DNA of 64,000 nucleotides, from contig JAHQIY010000013.1 of NCBI GenBank assembly GCA_019054805.1, positions 1,116,001 to 1,180,000 on the forward strand. Reading direction: 5' to 3'. The notes under the pieces are model-generated. The model did no database searches, was not told the origin of the DNA, and worked only from the letters and a program-made list of their open reading frames with translations. Below, piece by piece: positions 49,478 to 59,478 of this stretch. The translations under genes were made by a program, and so were the position numbers. Source of the DNA: Brachionus manjavacas (lineage: Eukaryota; Rotifera; Eurotatoria; Ploima; Brachionidae). Every line of letters starts with the position of its first letter. Within the stretch, counting starts at the first letter, position 1.

Positions 49478-50280
49478 ATCTAAAAAAGTGCTAAAACTCT
49501 TGTTTTCATGTTAATTTTATTCCTTTCTATTTTCTAAATTTTGTAATTTTTAATTCGAGTACATGATAGCAACTTCTTTTTTTAATGCAAGCATATTCTT
49601 TTTTTTTAAATCATTTGTGTAATTGTAAAATTTTTCATAATATACTTCGCATTCTTGGAGGTTAATTTTCAAATAAATTAGTGTTTTTCCGGTGGTGATG
49701 GTAACATTGATACTATCTGGTGAACGGTCTCTAGTGTAATAATAATTAATTTGTTATTTTGAATTTATAAGTTTTTATTTGTGTTTCTCATTTTGATTTC
49801 TGAAATCTGTTTTTTTGTCTATTATTTGCTTTTCTCTTTTCTCAATAAAAATATTTCCTTGTATTTCCGATGAGTTTGAAAATTTTTTGTATCGTGGGTT
49901 CAAAAAAGATCCAAGCATTAGTTTTTTATTTTCAAGAATTCCATTTTTCTCAATATAGAAATCTACACATTATTTTTAAAATACGGATAGCAGAGCTTTT
50001 GACTGCGAGTCGTAAATAGTGACTAAATTTAGAAATTATTATAAACGATTAGAACTAATTAGCTATTCAGTTTCTAAAAGCAGACCAATAAAATTTGACT
50101 GATCAAATTCTTTTCAAAATGTTCGTGTCTGGTTAATAGCTCGTCACAGCAAGCTCGTTCCTCGCAATTAATGCTTTGAATCCAGTCGAAAAAATCTTTT
50201 TATCTAATTTATTTTCCCACGCTTTAATTAATATTGTAAAATCTTGAATAATAAAGTTATTCAAAATTTGTTGTATAGGC
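49478..50280. other. Gene-free spacer
   Basis: No gene or clear repeat recognised; AT-rich with short runs. Confidence 0.4.
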
Positions 50281-50350
50281 GGAACTATGTTTCAGCAAAA
50301 AAATATACACAAACTGACTTGGCGATCACCGTATAAGAGAGCCATAAATC

Positions 50351-50366
50351 AAATTGATTAACAAGA
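50351..50366 (+). repeat. Left 16-bp target-site duplication of SINE-like copy B
   Basis: AAATTGATTAACAAGA, repeated exactly at 50472-50487. Confidence 0.9.
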
Positions 50367-50471
50367 ATTTTTTATTCTATTTTACCTTATTTAACTTTAT
50401 TTTATTTCATTTTTTTTTTATTCTGAAGGAGCATTAGCTCGGTACAGATAAACAAATAAATAAATAAAATA
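50367..50471 (-). mobile_element. 105-bp SINE-like element, copy B, with 16-bp target duplication
   Basis: Bounded by identical 16-mers (50351-50366 and 50472-50487), as expected from target-primed retrotransposition. On the minus strand it reads a TTTATTTATTTG run, the core ACCGAGCTAATGCTCCTTCA, then an A-rich tail with AAATAAAATAAAG units. Copy A at 2098-2215 has the same layout. I see no standard A/B promoter boxes. It is very short for a SINE. Confidence 0.85.
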
Positions 50472-50890
50472 AAATTGATTAACAAGAGATGAAGGAACAC
50501 CACAACTTTAAAGATGCCGACATTTAAAGTGATCACTATCTAGTAGGAGCGTGTATAAAATTCCACACTGGAAGCCTAAGGAAAATTCTCGGGATATACA
50601 CTATCCTGAGACATTGTCAAATTCTGACTTAAACACAAGAATAAATTCAGAGCCATTAAATCAGAATATTAAGAATAAAAGACTGTGATGACTTGGACAT
50701 GAACATAGAATGAAAGAAACACGAATACCTAAAAGAGCTCTTCAATGGACACCTCAAGGGCGACATAAGGTAGGGCGACCAGCAGTAACATGAATTTCAA
50801 CAATCACGAAAGAGCTCGTCGAAATGGGAATGACAAGGGGAGAAGCAAGGGTAAGGCAAAAGATCGACTTGAGTGAAAATCAAAAGTAAT

Positions 50891-51785
50891 GACCGTATGC
50901 TCAATAAGGAGTGAATAAGGAAAAAAAGGGAAAAAAATTGCGAAATCAAAATTGCTTCTTCTAGAATTTCGACTTCATTGGATTTGAGCTGCAGATATTG
51001 TGTTTTTGATCTTTTAATATTGAATTCAGTGATTCATGATTTTTAGAGAAACTTTCAATTATCATCATCTTTAATTTTTTTTTTGAAGTTTCAATACTTA
51101 AAGATCAATTTGTTTTTAAAATTAAAATATTGAAAGACCATTTATTTTTATTTAAAATCTAGAAAAAAAAATTTCAAGAGTTAAAAATAATCTAAAGACA
51201 TAAATTTAAAAAAAAAAACAAAATATGTGACTGATTGGTCTTTCATTTGTTTTTATCTTGAATTGTTCATTCTTTAATTGCGATTTAAATCTAATTTCAA
51301 CCCTAATTATATTAAGCATCAGAATTAAATTAAATATATTCTCTCGGGTACCTTTTTCTGAAAAAAATTTAATACAATTAAAGACTTTATAGTTTGAGTT
51401 TCCCAGAACATTTTTGTATGACTTTTTCTTTTGGCTATTTTTTTGTGTTTGACTTAACCTTAACTTTTTTTGTTTTTTTTTCATCTTAATGTGACGATAA
51501 ATTTTTTTCTACAAAGCTTTGAAATTTTCCTGTATAATAAATTTCTAAAAAATAAATATGATTGTCTCAAATAATTGAAGGAATTTTTTTTTTATACAAT
51601 TAAATTTAAAAACTTTATTTATTTTAAATTTTTAAAAAGACTTTTTTCAACAGAAGATTTTAATGTAATACTTTATATTTATTGACTGTTAAATAAAAAA
51701 ATCAAACAAACAATTTAATAAAAAAAATTATTTTTTTTTAAATTTTTAAATAAAAAACTCAAAATGATTTATCATAAATTTTATT
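50891..51785. other. Spacer downstream of the DP gene
   Basis: The open frame 51206-51484 (-) is Lys/Asn-rich low-complexity sequence and is not supported as a gene. Otherwise empty. Confidence 0.4.
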
Positions 51786-53222
51786 TCAAATTGTATTTAT
51801 CTGATCAGTGCTAGTCTCATCTTCATTATCTTCTTCAGCTAAATCGTCTTCATCATCTTCATCTATGTCCTCTTCGTCATCATAATTCTCGAACGAGTTT
51901 TCATCATCTGTCTCACCACCTTCAAAAGTGTCATCTTCAATTTTTTCAACTGCTATATTATTTGAATTTTTTAAATTTTTTCTATAAGCACGCACATTTT
52001 TGGTAACTTCAAACAAACTTTCTTGAGAAATTTTTCCACTTAAAATTCCAAAGTTATCAAATAATAAACCCAAAGTAATAGCTTAGCTTACAAATTTGGA
52101 AATTCTGATTGATCTAATAAAATTGGTTCGATATTTTCTTTTTTCGTTAATTGTTCCACATAAGGCTGAAAGACTTGAGGCACCATAGAGACAATTTTTT
52201 CGCTCTCTTTCGAATTTAAACTTTTTTCTGCTTTTGTCTCGCCTAGATCTGAAGTAAAACCTAACCTTTTGAGAATATCAACATCTGAGCTAATCTCAAA
52301 AGTATTGTCCAGCTGAATTGAATATTCTTTTCTAGTAAAGATTCAAATCTATATTTTTTATCCCAAATGGGTCTAGAATACCTGTCATTTGTTATACTTA
52401 AATCAATTGCTGTCTTATCACCAGTGTACAATGCCACGAGCGGAAGTTCAATCTTAGATTTTTTTTCCGATTGCACTTTGTTTCTTTCAATCAAACTTTT
52501 GATGGCTATGTGCTGATTAAAGATTTAGAATAAATTTTTTTAATTCCTAAAAAAAATGTTACTTCAAGGATTAAATTTTTTAATGTGTGAGACTTTTGTT
52601 CAATGCGTTCAAGTCTTTTGTTTTTGTCAATCTCCAGATCGTTGCATTCTTGCTTGGTATTACAAGGCAGACCGATCCAGCGAATTTCCTTTCTTTCTTT
52701 GGAAATTATGTTCATTGCCATTAGGACATTCAATGCGTCGTAGACCCTTCGGCGTACATTTTTCTGGTCATAGCTTAGAAAATCATTCTGAATCGAACAT
52801 GATTGTCCATTAGAGCTCTGATTTTGACAATATTCGCTCACTAGCTCCTCCGCAACTTGATTATAAGTGGTAATGTTTTTTTGTTTTACTTTTTCACATA
52901 CCTTCATGCTAAAATGCCGCAAACCTTTGCTACATTTTTCTCTTTTTCGCTTTAAACTTATCACAATTTACAGGAAAATTTTTGGACTTTTTTTTCAAGC
53001 TTACCTATCTTGACCAAAATGGTCATTATCAAAAATTTTCGACTGACTACTTCCAGCAGTTTGATTTGTTTTATTGTTAATTGATAAGTAGTCGTTTAAA
53101 TTTATGTTAAGAAAATTGATTTGGGATCTGGTTTTAGACTCTGAATTTTCTCTACCAGAGTCCATCGTATTTTGGGCCTGTTTGGTTATTGATTTATACA
53201 GCTTTACAATGTCATCTGACAT
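51786..53222 (-). CDS. Transcription factor DP (E2F dimerisation partner)
   Basis: Heterodimer partner of E2F proteins; nuclear, controls S-phase genes. Exons (minus): 53222-53005, 52956-52563, 52512-52382, 52331-52092, 52038-51786, giving 411 aa, close to human TFDP1 (410). The winged-helix DNA-binding domain (about 80-170) contains [14 protein letters not shown] and the DNA-contact motif RRRVYD (141-146), then [21 protein letters not shown] leucine-rich coiled coil (about 173-225, [26 protein letters not shown]) and the marked-box region ([23 protein letters not shown]) follow. The acidic C-terminal tail ([16 protein letters not shown]) is a DP hallmark. Introns are 48, 50, 50 and 53 nt. 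The stop is TGA, with AATAAA almost overlapping it. It begins 124 bp after LSM10 on the same strand. Confidence 0.96.
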
Positions 53223-53346
53223 CCTAATTTTCTAAAAGTCACATTTAAAATAAATTTGCAAATTTGGAAATTAGAAAAAATTTTATTAAAAAATTTGGAG
53301 ATTTACTTCCAAAAAATAATTGAGTACAGCTAGGAGGTAGATTATT
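53223..53346 (-). promoter_or_regulatory. Short LSM10-DP intergenic region with AATAAA and a splice-acceptor-like site
   Basis: On the minus strand, AATAAA (53287-53282) lies about 60 nt after the LSM10 stop. TGTGACTTTTAG then precedes the DP ATG by about 10 nt. A poly(A) signal followed by an AG-terminated pyrimidine tract just before an ATG is what a trans-spliced operon junction looks like; inference only. Confidence 0.45.
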
Positions 53347-53715
53347 TCATTTATTAATGCTAGTATTTCGAGGTTTCTTTTTAAATTCGTTCCTGTTAAA
53401 ACTTCTCTTATTTAAGACTTGTTTTTGTAGTGCTGAAATCATGTCTACATCATCTGGTATGTGAACGAAGCGTACGTTTTTTCCTCGGATGGTGATTTCT
53501 GAGTAGTGAATTGTGGCCTTTGAATCAGGGATATAATTTGGTGGAATCATGTATGCGTTGGATAGTGTAATGTTCATTTCGGAAAATACAGATTCAACTT
53601 TGCCATACAAATGCATTTCATTGCGCAGGTCGATTTGAACATTTTTGCCTTCACATGCTTTCAAAATTCCAATCAAAGTGTTGTAATTGAAAGCTTTTTG
53701 TCGAGCTGTTTCCAT
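53347..53715 (-). CDS. LSM10: U7 snRNP Sm-like protein LSM10
   Basis: Sm-fold protein that replaces SmD1 in the U7 snRNP ring, needed for 3' cleavage of replication-dependent histone mRNAs. Starting at 53715 (METARQK...) gives 122 aa, matching the usual LSM10 length (about 123). The frame extends to an ATG at 53751 that would add 12 residues; TTAAATTAG upstream of the inner ATG could be a trans-splice acceptor. Sm1: NTLIGILKACEGKNVQIDLR with EMHLYGKVESVFSEMNITL. Sm2: TIRGKNVRFVHIPDDVDMIS, in which RGKNVRFVHIPDDV is essentially the LSM10-specific Sm2 (human GRNVRYVHIPDDV). The C-terminus is basic. Single exon, 124 bp upstream of DP, whose S-phase role fits histone expression. Confidence 0.93.
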   Translation of the reverse strand: METARQKAFNYNTLIGILKACEGKNVQIDLRNEMHLYGKVESVFSEMNITLSNAYMIPPNYIPDSKATIHYSEITIRGKNVRFVHIPDDVDMISALQKQVLNKRSFNRNEFKKKPRNTSINK

Positions 53716-53969
53716 TTTCAAAATTTCTAATTTAATGAAATTTGGGCGCATAAATATTTTAAAATAAATTTTTAGCTAATTCTTAGTGTATATCAAATAT
53801 TAAATTAAAAATTTTTGAATAAAAAAATTCTAAATTTCAATTTAAAACAAAAATATCTTCTAAACATTCTGTACAATCTCTTTAGACTTTATATCAAAAT
53901 CATTTATGGCAGAGTTGTGTCAAATCTTAGCATTTATTCATTTATTTTGAGGTTGAGTCAGAAAAAAAA

Positions 53970-54432
53970 GGGTCCGACTAAAACACTGACCCCCATTTTT
54001 CTTGCAAAGCAAAAATATTTTCAAAAGTTTTACTACATCATTTAATTTGAATTTTTATCTATTTTTTGAAAATTAAATTAGTTTTTCTCCAAAATTTTCA
54101 TTTTTTGTGAAAATTGAAAATTTCTATATTTTTAAAAACCTGACCCCCAACTGACCCCCATTATAATCAAAATATCTCGAAAACTATACTTCCTGGAGAA
54201 AACTAGGCATATTTTTAGAAAGCTGGTTAAATTCAAGAAAAATAGGGGTCAGTTGGGGTCAGGTTTTTAAAAATATAAAAATATTCAATTTTCACAAAAA
54301 ATAAAAATTTTGCAGAAAAACTAATTTTATTTTCAAAAAATAGATAAAAATTCAAACTGAATGATGTATTAAAACTTTTGGAAATATTTTTTCTTTGCAA
54401 AAAAAATGGGGGTCAGTGTTTTATTAGGACCC
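53970..54432. mobile_element. 463-bp foldback MITE (GGGTCC ends)
   Basis: The left end GGGTCCGACTAAAACACTGA, then CCCCCA, pairs with the complement of the right end (TGGGGGTCAGTGTTTTATTAG, then GACCC). The arms of about 200 bp pair over most of their length, including CCTGACCCCCAACTGACCCC at 54142 with its complement at 54246. The flanks read GAAAAAAA and GAAAAAAT, a possible 8-bp duplication in low-complexity sequence. Confidence 0.8.
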
Positions 54433-56027
54433 GAAAAAATGGTTAATTAAATGCACTTTTAATCCTAAAGAAATATAAAGAATTAAAGAAAATATGGCCT
54501 AATTGTTTTATTTTCTTATGAAAGTTTATTTCAAAATTTAAATGGCTCTAAGCAATTAAATTTCTTCCCTCATTTTTTTTTCTATAAAAAAAAACAAAAA
54601 TTTTTTGTTAATATTTATAAATTTTTATTTAAATTTCAAAATTTAACCATAGCTTATTTATTTTTTTATTTCTTTCTTTAACATCGCAATTTAGTCGTAT
54701 TTTAATGAAATAAATTAAAATATAAAAATTTTGATATCCAAAAAAGTTTGTAGAATGGTGGCATGATCAGACTATAAATATAACTTGTTACTAAAAGAGA
54801 AGAGAGATATTATTTCAAAACTTTTTTTAAAATAAATTGTATTACCAAATACTAAGCTTATTATTCACACACTCGGCCTGTGTTACATTGGTGCCAGCGG
54901 TGGGATTTAGAATAAATTCAGAAATCATTTTGTAAAGTTTAATCGAAGTTTATTTCAATAATTTAGTTTAAAAAGTTGTTTCTGTAGTTAAAAATTAGTC
55001 TTGTTATAAAACAATCGGTGGTAAATTCTTATTTTTTGCTATGAAAAAAAAGAGAATAAAACCGGAAATATTATAAAAATTGTGTTCTGATAATGCTCTT
55101 ACAGATTCATTTGGAATAAAATTTTTCATTTCAATTAAATTAGCTTTTTAAAAGGTTATATATTCAATAATAAAATTTAAAGATTTTTTAAAATCATTTA
55201 AATTCAGAGAGAAAGTAAAATTTTCAACACTCTGTTGTATAATTTCATTTATAATTTTCATTTATTAATTTCATAATAATAATCACTAATTATTTGCCAA
55301 TTTTTATTATTGAAAAAGGCCATCAAAAAAACAATTTTTTTCACTTGGATCACTTTACCAGACTTTTTTTAAATGAACGTTTAATAATTATCAAAAGTTT
55401 CTTTAATAATTATCAATTTGCTTATTTTTAAAATTGACTAATTGCTGTGAAAAATTAATAGATTTATTTAAAAATAAATAATTAATGGATTTAATTGATT
55501 TTTAAGGCAGTTTAACATTTCTTTTAATTTGACATTATTAAAAGAAATTTCACTTTCTGATTCCTCTGTTTCAGACTCTGATGAAAATAAAGATTCTTGA
55601 TAATTGAAGATATTTTTCGGATTCAATCAAATTCGCATTTAGAAGCAATTTAAAGATTTTAAGAAATTGTATAACAATTTAAATTTTTATTAAAAAATTG
55701 TACCAGTAATTAAAAAAAATAACTAAAGAATTTGCTGAATATAAAAAAAAATAAATTTCAATTTTGACCAATTTGGGCTTCATTTAAATCTAGCTATTAT
55801 CGTAAACTTTTTGCCACCAATTTCTGCTATAAAGAATTTTTATGACAATTTTTCAGAAAAAACTGTACATTTTTTGTTTTTTAGTTTTTTTGCGTGTTTA
55901 ACAATTATTCAAATTAATTGAAAAAAAAAAAAATCAACCCTAAAAAACTAAATATAATTGAGAGCTTTTAAAAAGTGTTTTGATCGATTAAAGTATTGAC
56001 CATGCAAATAATTAGTGATTATTACTA
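54433..56027. other. AT-rich spacer between MITE and ankyrin gene
   Basis: No coherent gene. A GC-richer patch (CACTCGGCCTGTGTTACATTGGT, shown in part) near 54870-54905 has no ORF. Confidence 0.4.
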
Positions 56028-57083
56028 TTATTTCCAAATATTAAAATGTGGATCATTTGATTTTTTTCTACTAGGACTTCTCGAGTTTGATGAATGATCA
56101 CAAGTGGAATCAAGAGTACTTTCAAAATTAGCAAGGACATCTCCATCTGTATAAGCTGAATTAAAGCTGTCTGAGTTCAAACTATCAAGATCCCTTTTAC
56201 TCATTTGATATGGAGCCTTATAATGCGAAAAAATAATTCAATTGAAAAAAAAATTTTAACATATTTTACAAATTTAATATTTCCTAAAGATTTGATTGAA
56301 TTTTTGTCATTATAAACTGAGTCTATTTCGGATCTACTGTAAATTTGACGATTGGCAAGCTCTTTTTTGCTCACTCTTGGTATTTGGTGAACCGCAAAAT
56401 GAGGCCATATTATACTCGATGCACTGGCAAAATCAGTCGGAGTTCGCTGTTGAGTATCTCTGGCTAAAACATCAGCCTCTCTGTTTAGAAGCATAAACAC
56501 AATTGGCCCGTGTCATATCAAGCCTTAAAATGACATTTTTTTAAATTAATTTTATTTAAATTTTACTTGAATCTTTTGGTTTAAATTCAAATTTCTATAG
56601 TAACCGAATTAATTCTACCTAAAAATTAGTACCTGATTGAAAGGAAATATTTTGATATGTTCCTGAAAAGTGCTTGCGTGTAGAGGAGTCCATAAAGATG
56701 TTTGATTTGCCTGATTGATATTAATACTGGGATTTTGGTCCAAAATGGTACGAGCTATGTCTCTGAAGCCCCAAAAACAAGCTAAATAAATAAAATTTAT
56801 ATTTTAAGTCAGATTTTTTTAAATCAAAAATTTTTGCTACCCAGATAGAATTGACGGAAGAGAAGTTCTTTAGAAGACTTGCGATTCAAACATTCGATGA
56901 GAAAGTTTTCAATTTGCTGTAACAAAAATGTCCAGCTTATTTTGAGAAATTTTTATGACTTTTAAAAAAAATTACTTTGAGATTTTCAGGTGTTATTCGA
57001 GATATGTAATGGTAATTGTCACAGGTCAAATTTTCGATTTTGAATATATCATTGAGGTCAAATTCAAAATCGCTAGAAGACAT
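56028..57083 (-). CDS. Ankyrin-repeat protein with a probable AT-AC intron
   Basis: Exons (minus): 57083-56976, 56916-56841, 56781-56659, 56511-56270, 56216-56028, giving 245 aa. A short N-terminal region precedes ankyrin repeats: ACFWGFRDIARTILDQNPSI, then TPLHASTFQEHGPIVFMLLN and READVLARDTQQRTPTDFAS. The block IIWPHFAVHQIPRVSKKELA and a Ser/Asp-rich tail follow. There is no signal or membrane segment, so it is probably a cytosolic or nuclear scaffold; I cannot name the orthologue. Introns 1, 2 and 4 are ordinary GT-AG (59, 59 and 53 nt). Intron 3 (56658-56512) has AT...AC ends: only that junction restores exact ankyrin spacing, and GT-AG options meet a stop or break the repeat. Confidence 0.8.
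56512..56658 (-). other. 147-nt putative AT-AC (U12-type) intron
   Basis: Begins ATATCAAAAT (U12 donor consensus ATATCCTT) and ends TTGATATGAC, with TTTTAAGG about 13 nt before the end as a candidate branch region. Its outermost octamers, counting one exon base on the left (CATATCAA and TTGATATG), are perfect inverted repeats. Confidence 0.55.
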
Positions 57084-57414
57084 TTTATCTTAATTTAAAA
57101 AAAAAAAATTATTAATCCTACCATGCACCTAGTTTAAGGTCAAGCAGCAAAATTATTTACTGCTAATAAAAATCTTGAAATCGAAAAAAGAAAAGGTAAT
57201 TAGAAAGCCCATTTATTTTTTAATATTTATTTAAAAAATTATTTAAAATAGTTTGATTGATATTTCTTTATTGATTAATAATAATTAAGCTTATCAATTT
57301 CAGACAAACAAACACTGAAACACTTTTTTTTAAGTTTTTTAGATGCTTCAAAAATTTTGAATAAAACTAGAATTTTCTACCAAAACACGTATGACACAAA
57401 TTTCTTTAAAAAAA

Positions 57415-58245
57415 TTAGTTTATTGGGTCAACTGGTCTGGCATAGTCCTCCTTAGTAACGAGATAAACTACTAAAGTTGCGAAGACTACAATTGTAACCC
57501 CAAAAAAGTTGATCAAGACTGCCTCACCCGGAAGCTGTGAGTATTGTCCGCTAAAAATTTAAAAACTTCAGCCAATTTTAACTGATAGCAAAAGTCTTAC
57601 TTTGGCAGGGAAAAAAAAGCTTTTTCTGTAATTCCCATCAACGCCGCGGCAGCACACAAAACAAACACAGCCAAGCCCCAAAACTTGTGATGAGGTAAAT
57701 ACATTCGTCTTAGCCCATCGCTAAGTTTGGGGAAAAGAAACGACACAAAACCACAAACCCACTGCATTCCAAACAAAATGACAGCAGTAAGGCCAACCCA
57801 AGAGTGCAAGCTATACATGTTCGGTATCGGCTTGGCTACTTTATTATGAGAATCGAACACTGCTTTTAAAGCAACAGTGGCAAAGACAAAAACTGCCACT
57901 TGAATCAAACCGTGCAGTATTTTCACGTACAACTTGGTTGTGTTTCTAAAAGCGCGATAGACCAGCATGGCTGAGAAAACAAATTTAAGCGTTAAATTGG
58001 TTTAAAATGGAAAATTTACCATCTCCGTAGAGAAAAATCATCCCCAAAGTCATAAACAAAGGGTGGTAGTTAAATACAAGCTTTGGGTCCCATCCATAAC
58101 CACCTCTGTAATTGCTGAGCCACGATCCAACCAAGATTACCATGATGAGGCCTATTATCTGGGCGCCAATTATTCCTATCGTAAAAAAAGCTATAGATGA
58201 CCTCTCGGGATTATTTCCTATCTCTTCATATTTTCCTTTGCCCAT
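57415..58245 (-). CDS. Cytochrome b561 (transmembrane ascorbate-dependent oxidoreductase)
   Basis: Six-helix di-heme protein that carries electrons from cytosolic ascorbate across a membrane, to monodehydroascorbate or ferric iron. Exons (minus): 58245-58020, 57970-57601, 57550-57415, giving 243 aa (family about 230-290). The four heme-ligand histidines are present: His61 (FNYHPLFM), His95 (KILHGLIQ), His131 (YSLHSWVG) and His169/170 (LPHHKFWG), with spacings (34, 36, 39) as in CYB561. The last helix (NFFGVTIVVFATLVVYLV) is in exon 3, after the family-like GQYSQLPGEAVL. The introns are 49 and 50 nt, and joins give uninterrupted frame. The first Met begins a short cytosolic leader. It could be CYB561, CYBRD1 or CYB561A3-like; I cannot separate these by eye. 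Confidence 0.95.
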
Positions 58246-59230
58246 TGCTACAAATCTTTAATTCTAAAAAACAAAATGTGAATCCTTATAAAAAAATTTC
58301 AACTGCATTTTATGTTTTCAAGCATAATCTGAAATTATTGATTTCCAAGTCATAATTAGGCGTATAGAAGAGAATTTTGAAAACCTTTAAATCAAAGAAT
58401 GTTCGAGTTTTCCGATTATGCATTATTTAATTATTTAGACGTAATTTGGAAACATAAAACTTCTGTGCCATGAAAATTAAATTTTTATTGTTGAAACTTT
58501 TATTACTGACTTAAAAAATTTGATACAATTATACTGGATAATTTATTATAAAAATATTTTAATAAGACTTTTAAATTGTCTATCAAAAATTTGAAAAAAA
58601 TTCTTTTTTTTTCAAGCTTCGATTTTCCATGAAACACTAATTTAAATGATATTAAAATTTAGTAAGGTATTCGGAAAAAAAAATTGAAAAATTTAATAGA
58701 GTAAATTAAACAAAATAGAAATGAAACATGAGCTAAGGCAACACATTCAAAATGTCATGTGATTAATAAATATGAGCCAAATTTGAAAAAATAAATGTGA
58801 CTTGAATACATAACAATGATCTAGAGAGTAAGATTGCATAAGCCAAAAGTTGATTCATTATTTTAAAAATTTTCTCTAATACTCAAAATAGTCAGAACAC
58901 CCTAAAATTCCATAATTCAAAAAAAAATTTTATGAGATATTAATAATTCTCAAAAAGCTGTTTAAAAATAAATTTAATTATTGGCATTCTAAAATTTCTA
59001 AATTTATTCCGAATTGCAGCGATTCTTTTTTTACACTGGGATAGTTGAATTTAAATATAGTTTTTAAAAACTCTATTTATTTGAAAAAATATAACTGATA
59101 AATTTTTCAAAAAACTCAAATCAGAAGCTAATGGACCTGAAAAAAATGCATGAAAAAGCCAAAAGATAAGTATCATGTTCATTTTTCTAATTCTTGTAAA
59201 TCTAGATGCATCCACTTATTTCTAAATGTT
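58246..59230. other. Upstream flank of the cytochrome b561 gene
   Basis: AT-rich, no gene or repeat recognised. Confidence 0.4.
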
Positions 59231-59478
59231 ACGTACCTCGTTCCGATTCTTCAGTAAGTTTTTTAAGAGATAGTGAAAAAGTATTTTTAAACTAATAGAT
59301 ACTCACACTTTATAAGAAAAATTTTTTTTAAAAAAAGATATGTATTTAGTTCTGATTCTTTGGTAAGTTTTTTTAATGATAAAGTAGCAGTTTTTTAAAC
59401 TGATAGATACTTACACTTTGTAAGAAAAAGTTTTTTGTTTTTTTTTAAAAGATACGTATTTCGTTCCAATTTCATGTA
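59231..59478. repeat. About 110-bp tandem repeat, 2.2 units
   Basis: Blocks ACGTACCTCGTTCCGATTCT ... TAAGTTTTTTAA ... AAACTAATAGATACTCACAC ... ATAAGAAAAA recur from 59336 and begin a third time at 59453 (ACGTATTTCGTTCC). Spacing is 109 and 114 bp. Confidence 0.8.

Larger units (their letters stand above)
50281..50890 (+). pseudogene. Internally deleted non-LTR retrotransposon (endonuclease end plus polymerase tail)
   Basis: An endonuclease C-terminus is recognisable (YKRAINQID at 50332-50360 and SDHYLVGACIKF at about 50528-50562). It then jumps to the polymerase tail at about 50670-50890: LGHEHRMKETRIPKRALQW, TPQGRHKVGRP, then KELVEMGMTRGEARV. These are the standard L1/RTE-like GH-xRM...GRRxxGRP...W motifs. 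The reverse transcriptase core is deleted. Stops occur in both parts, and a SINE-like element interrupts the endonuclease part at 50367-50471. Confidence 0.8.

Noticed and set aside
50670..50890. UGA read as tryptophan genome-wide
   Set aside because: Complete host genes here use TGG for Trp and TGA as a genuine stop.
53815..54045. 76-aa plus-strand ORF
   Set aside because: It runs into the foldback MITE and consists of AT-driven Lys/Ile/Tyr codons.
56633..56781. Ankyrin exon 3 ending at the GT donor 56632
   Set aside because: Every acceptor that follows gives an in-frame stop or a repeat of the wrong length; the AT-AC junction fits exactly.
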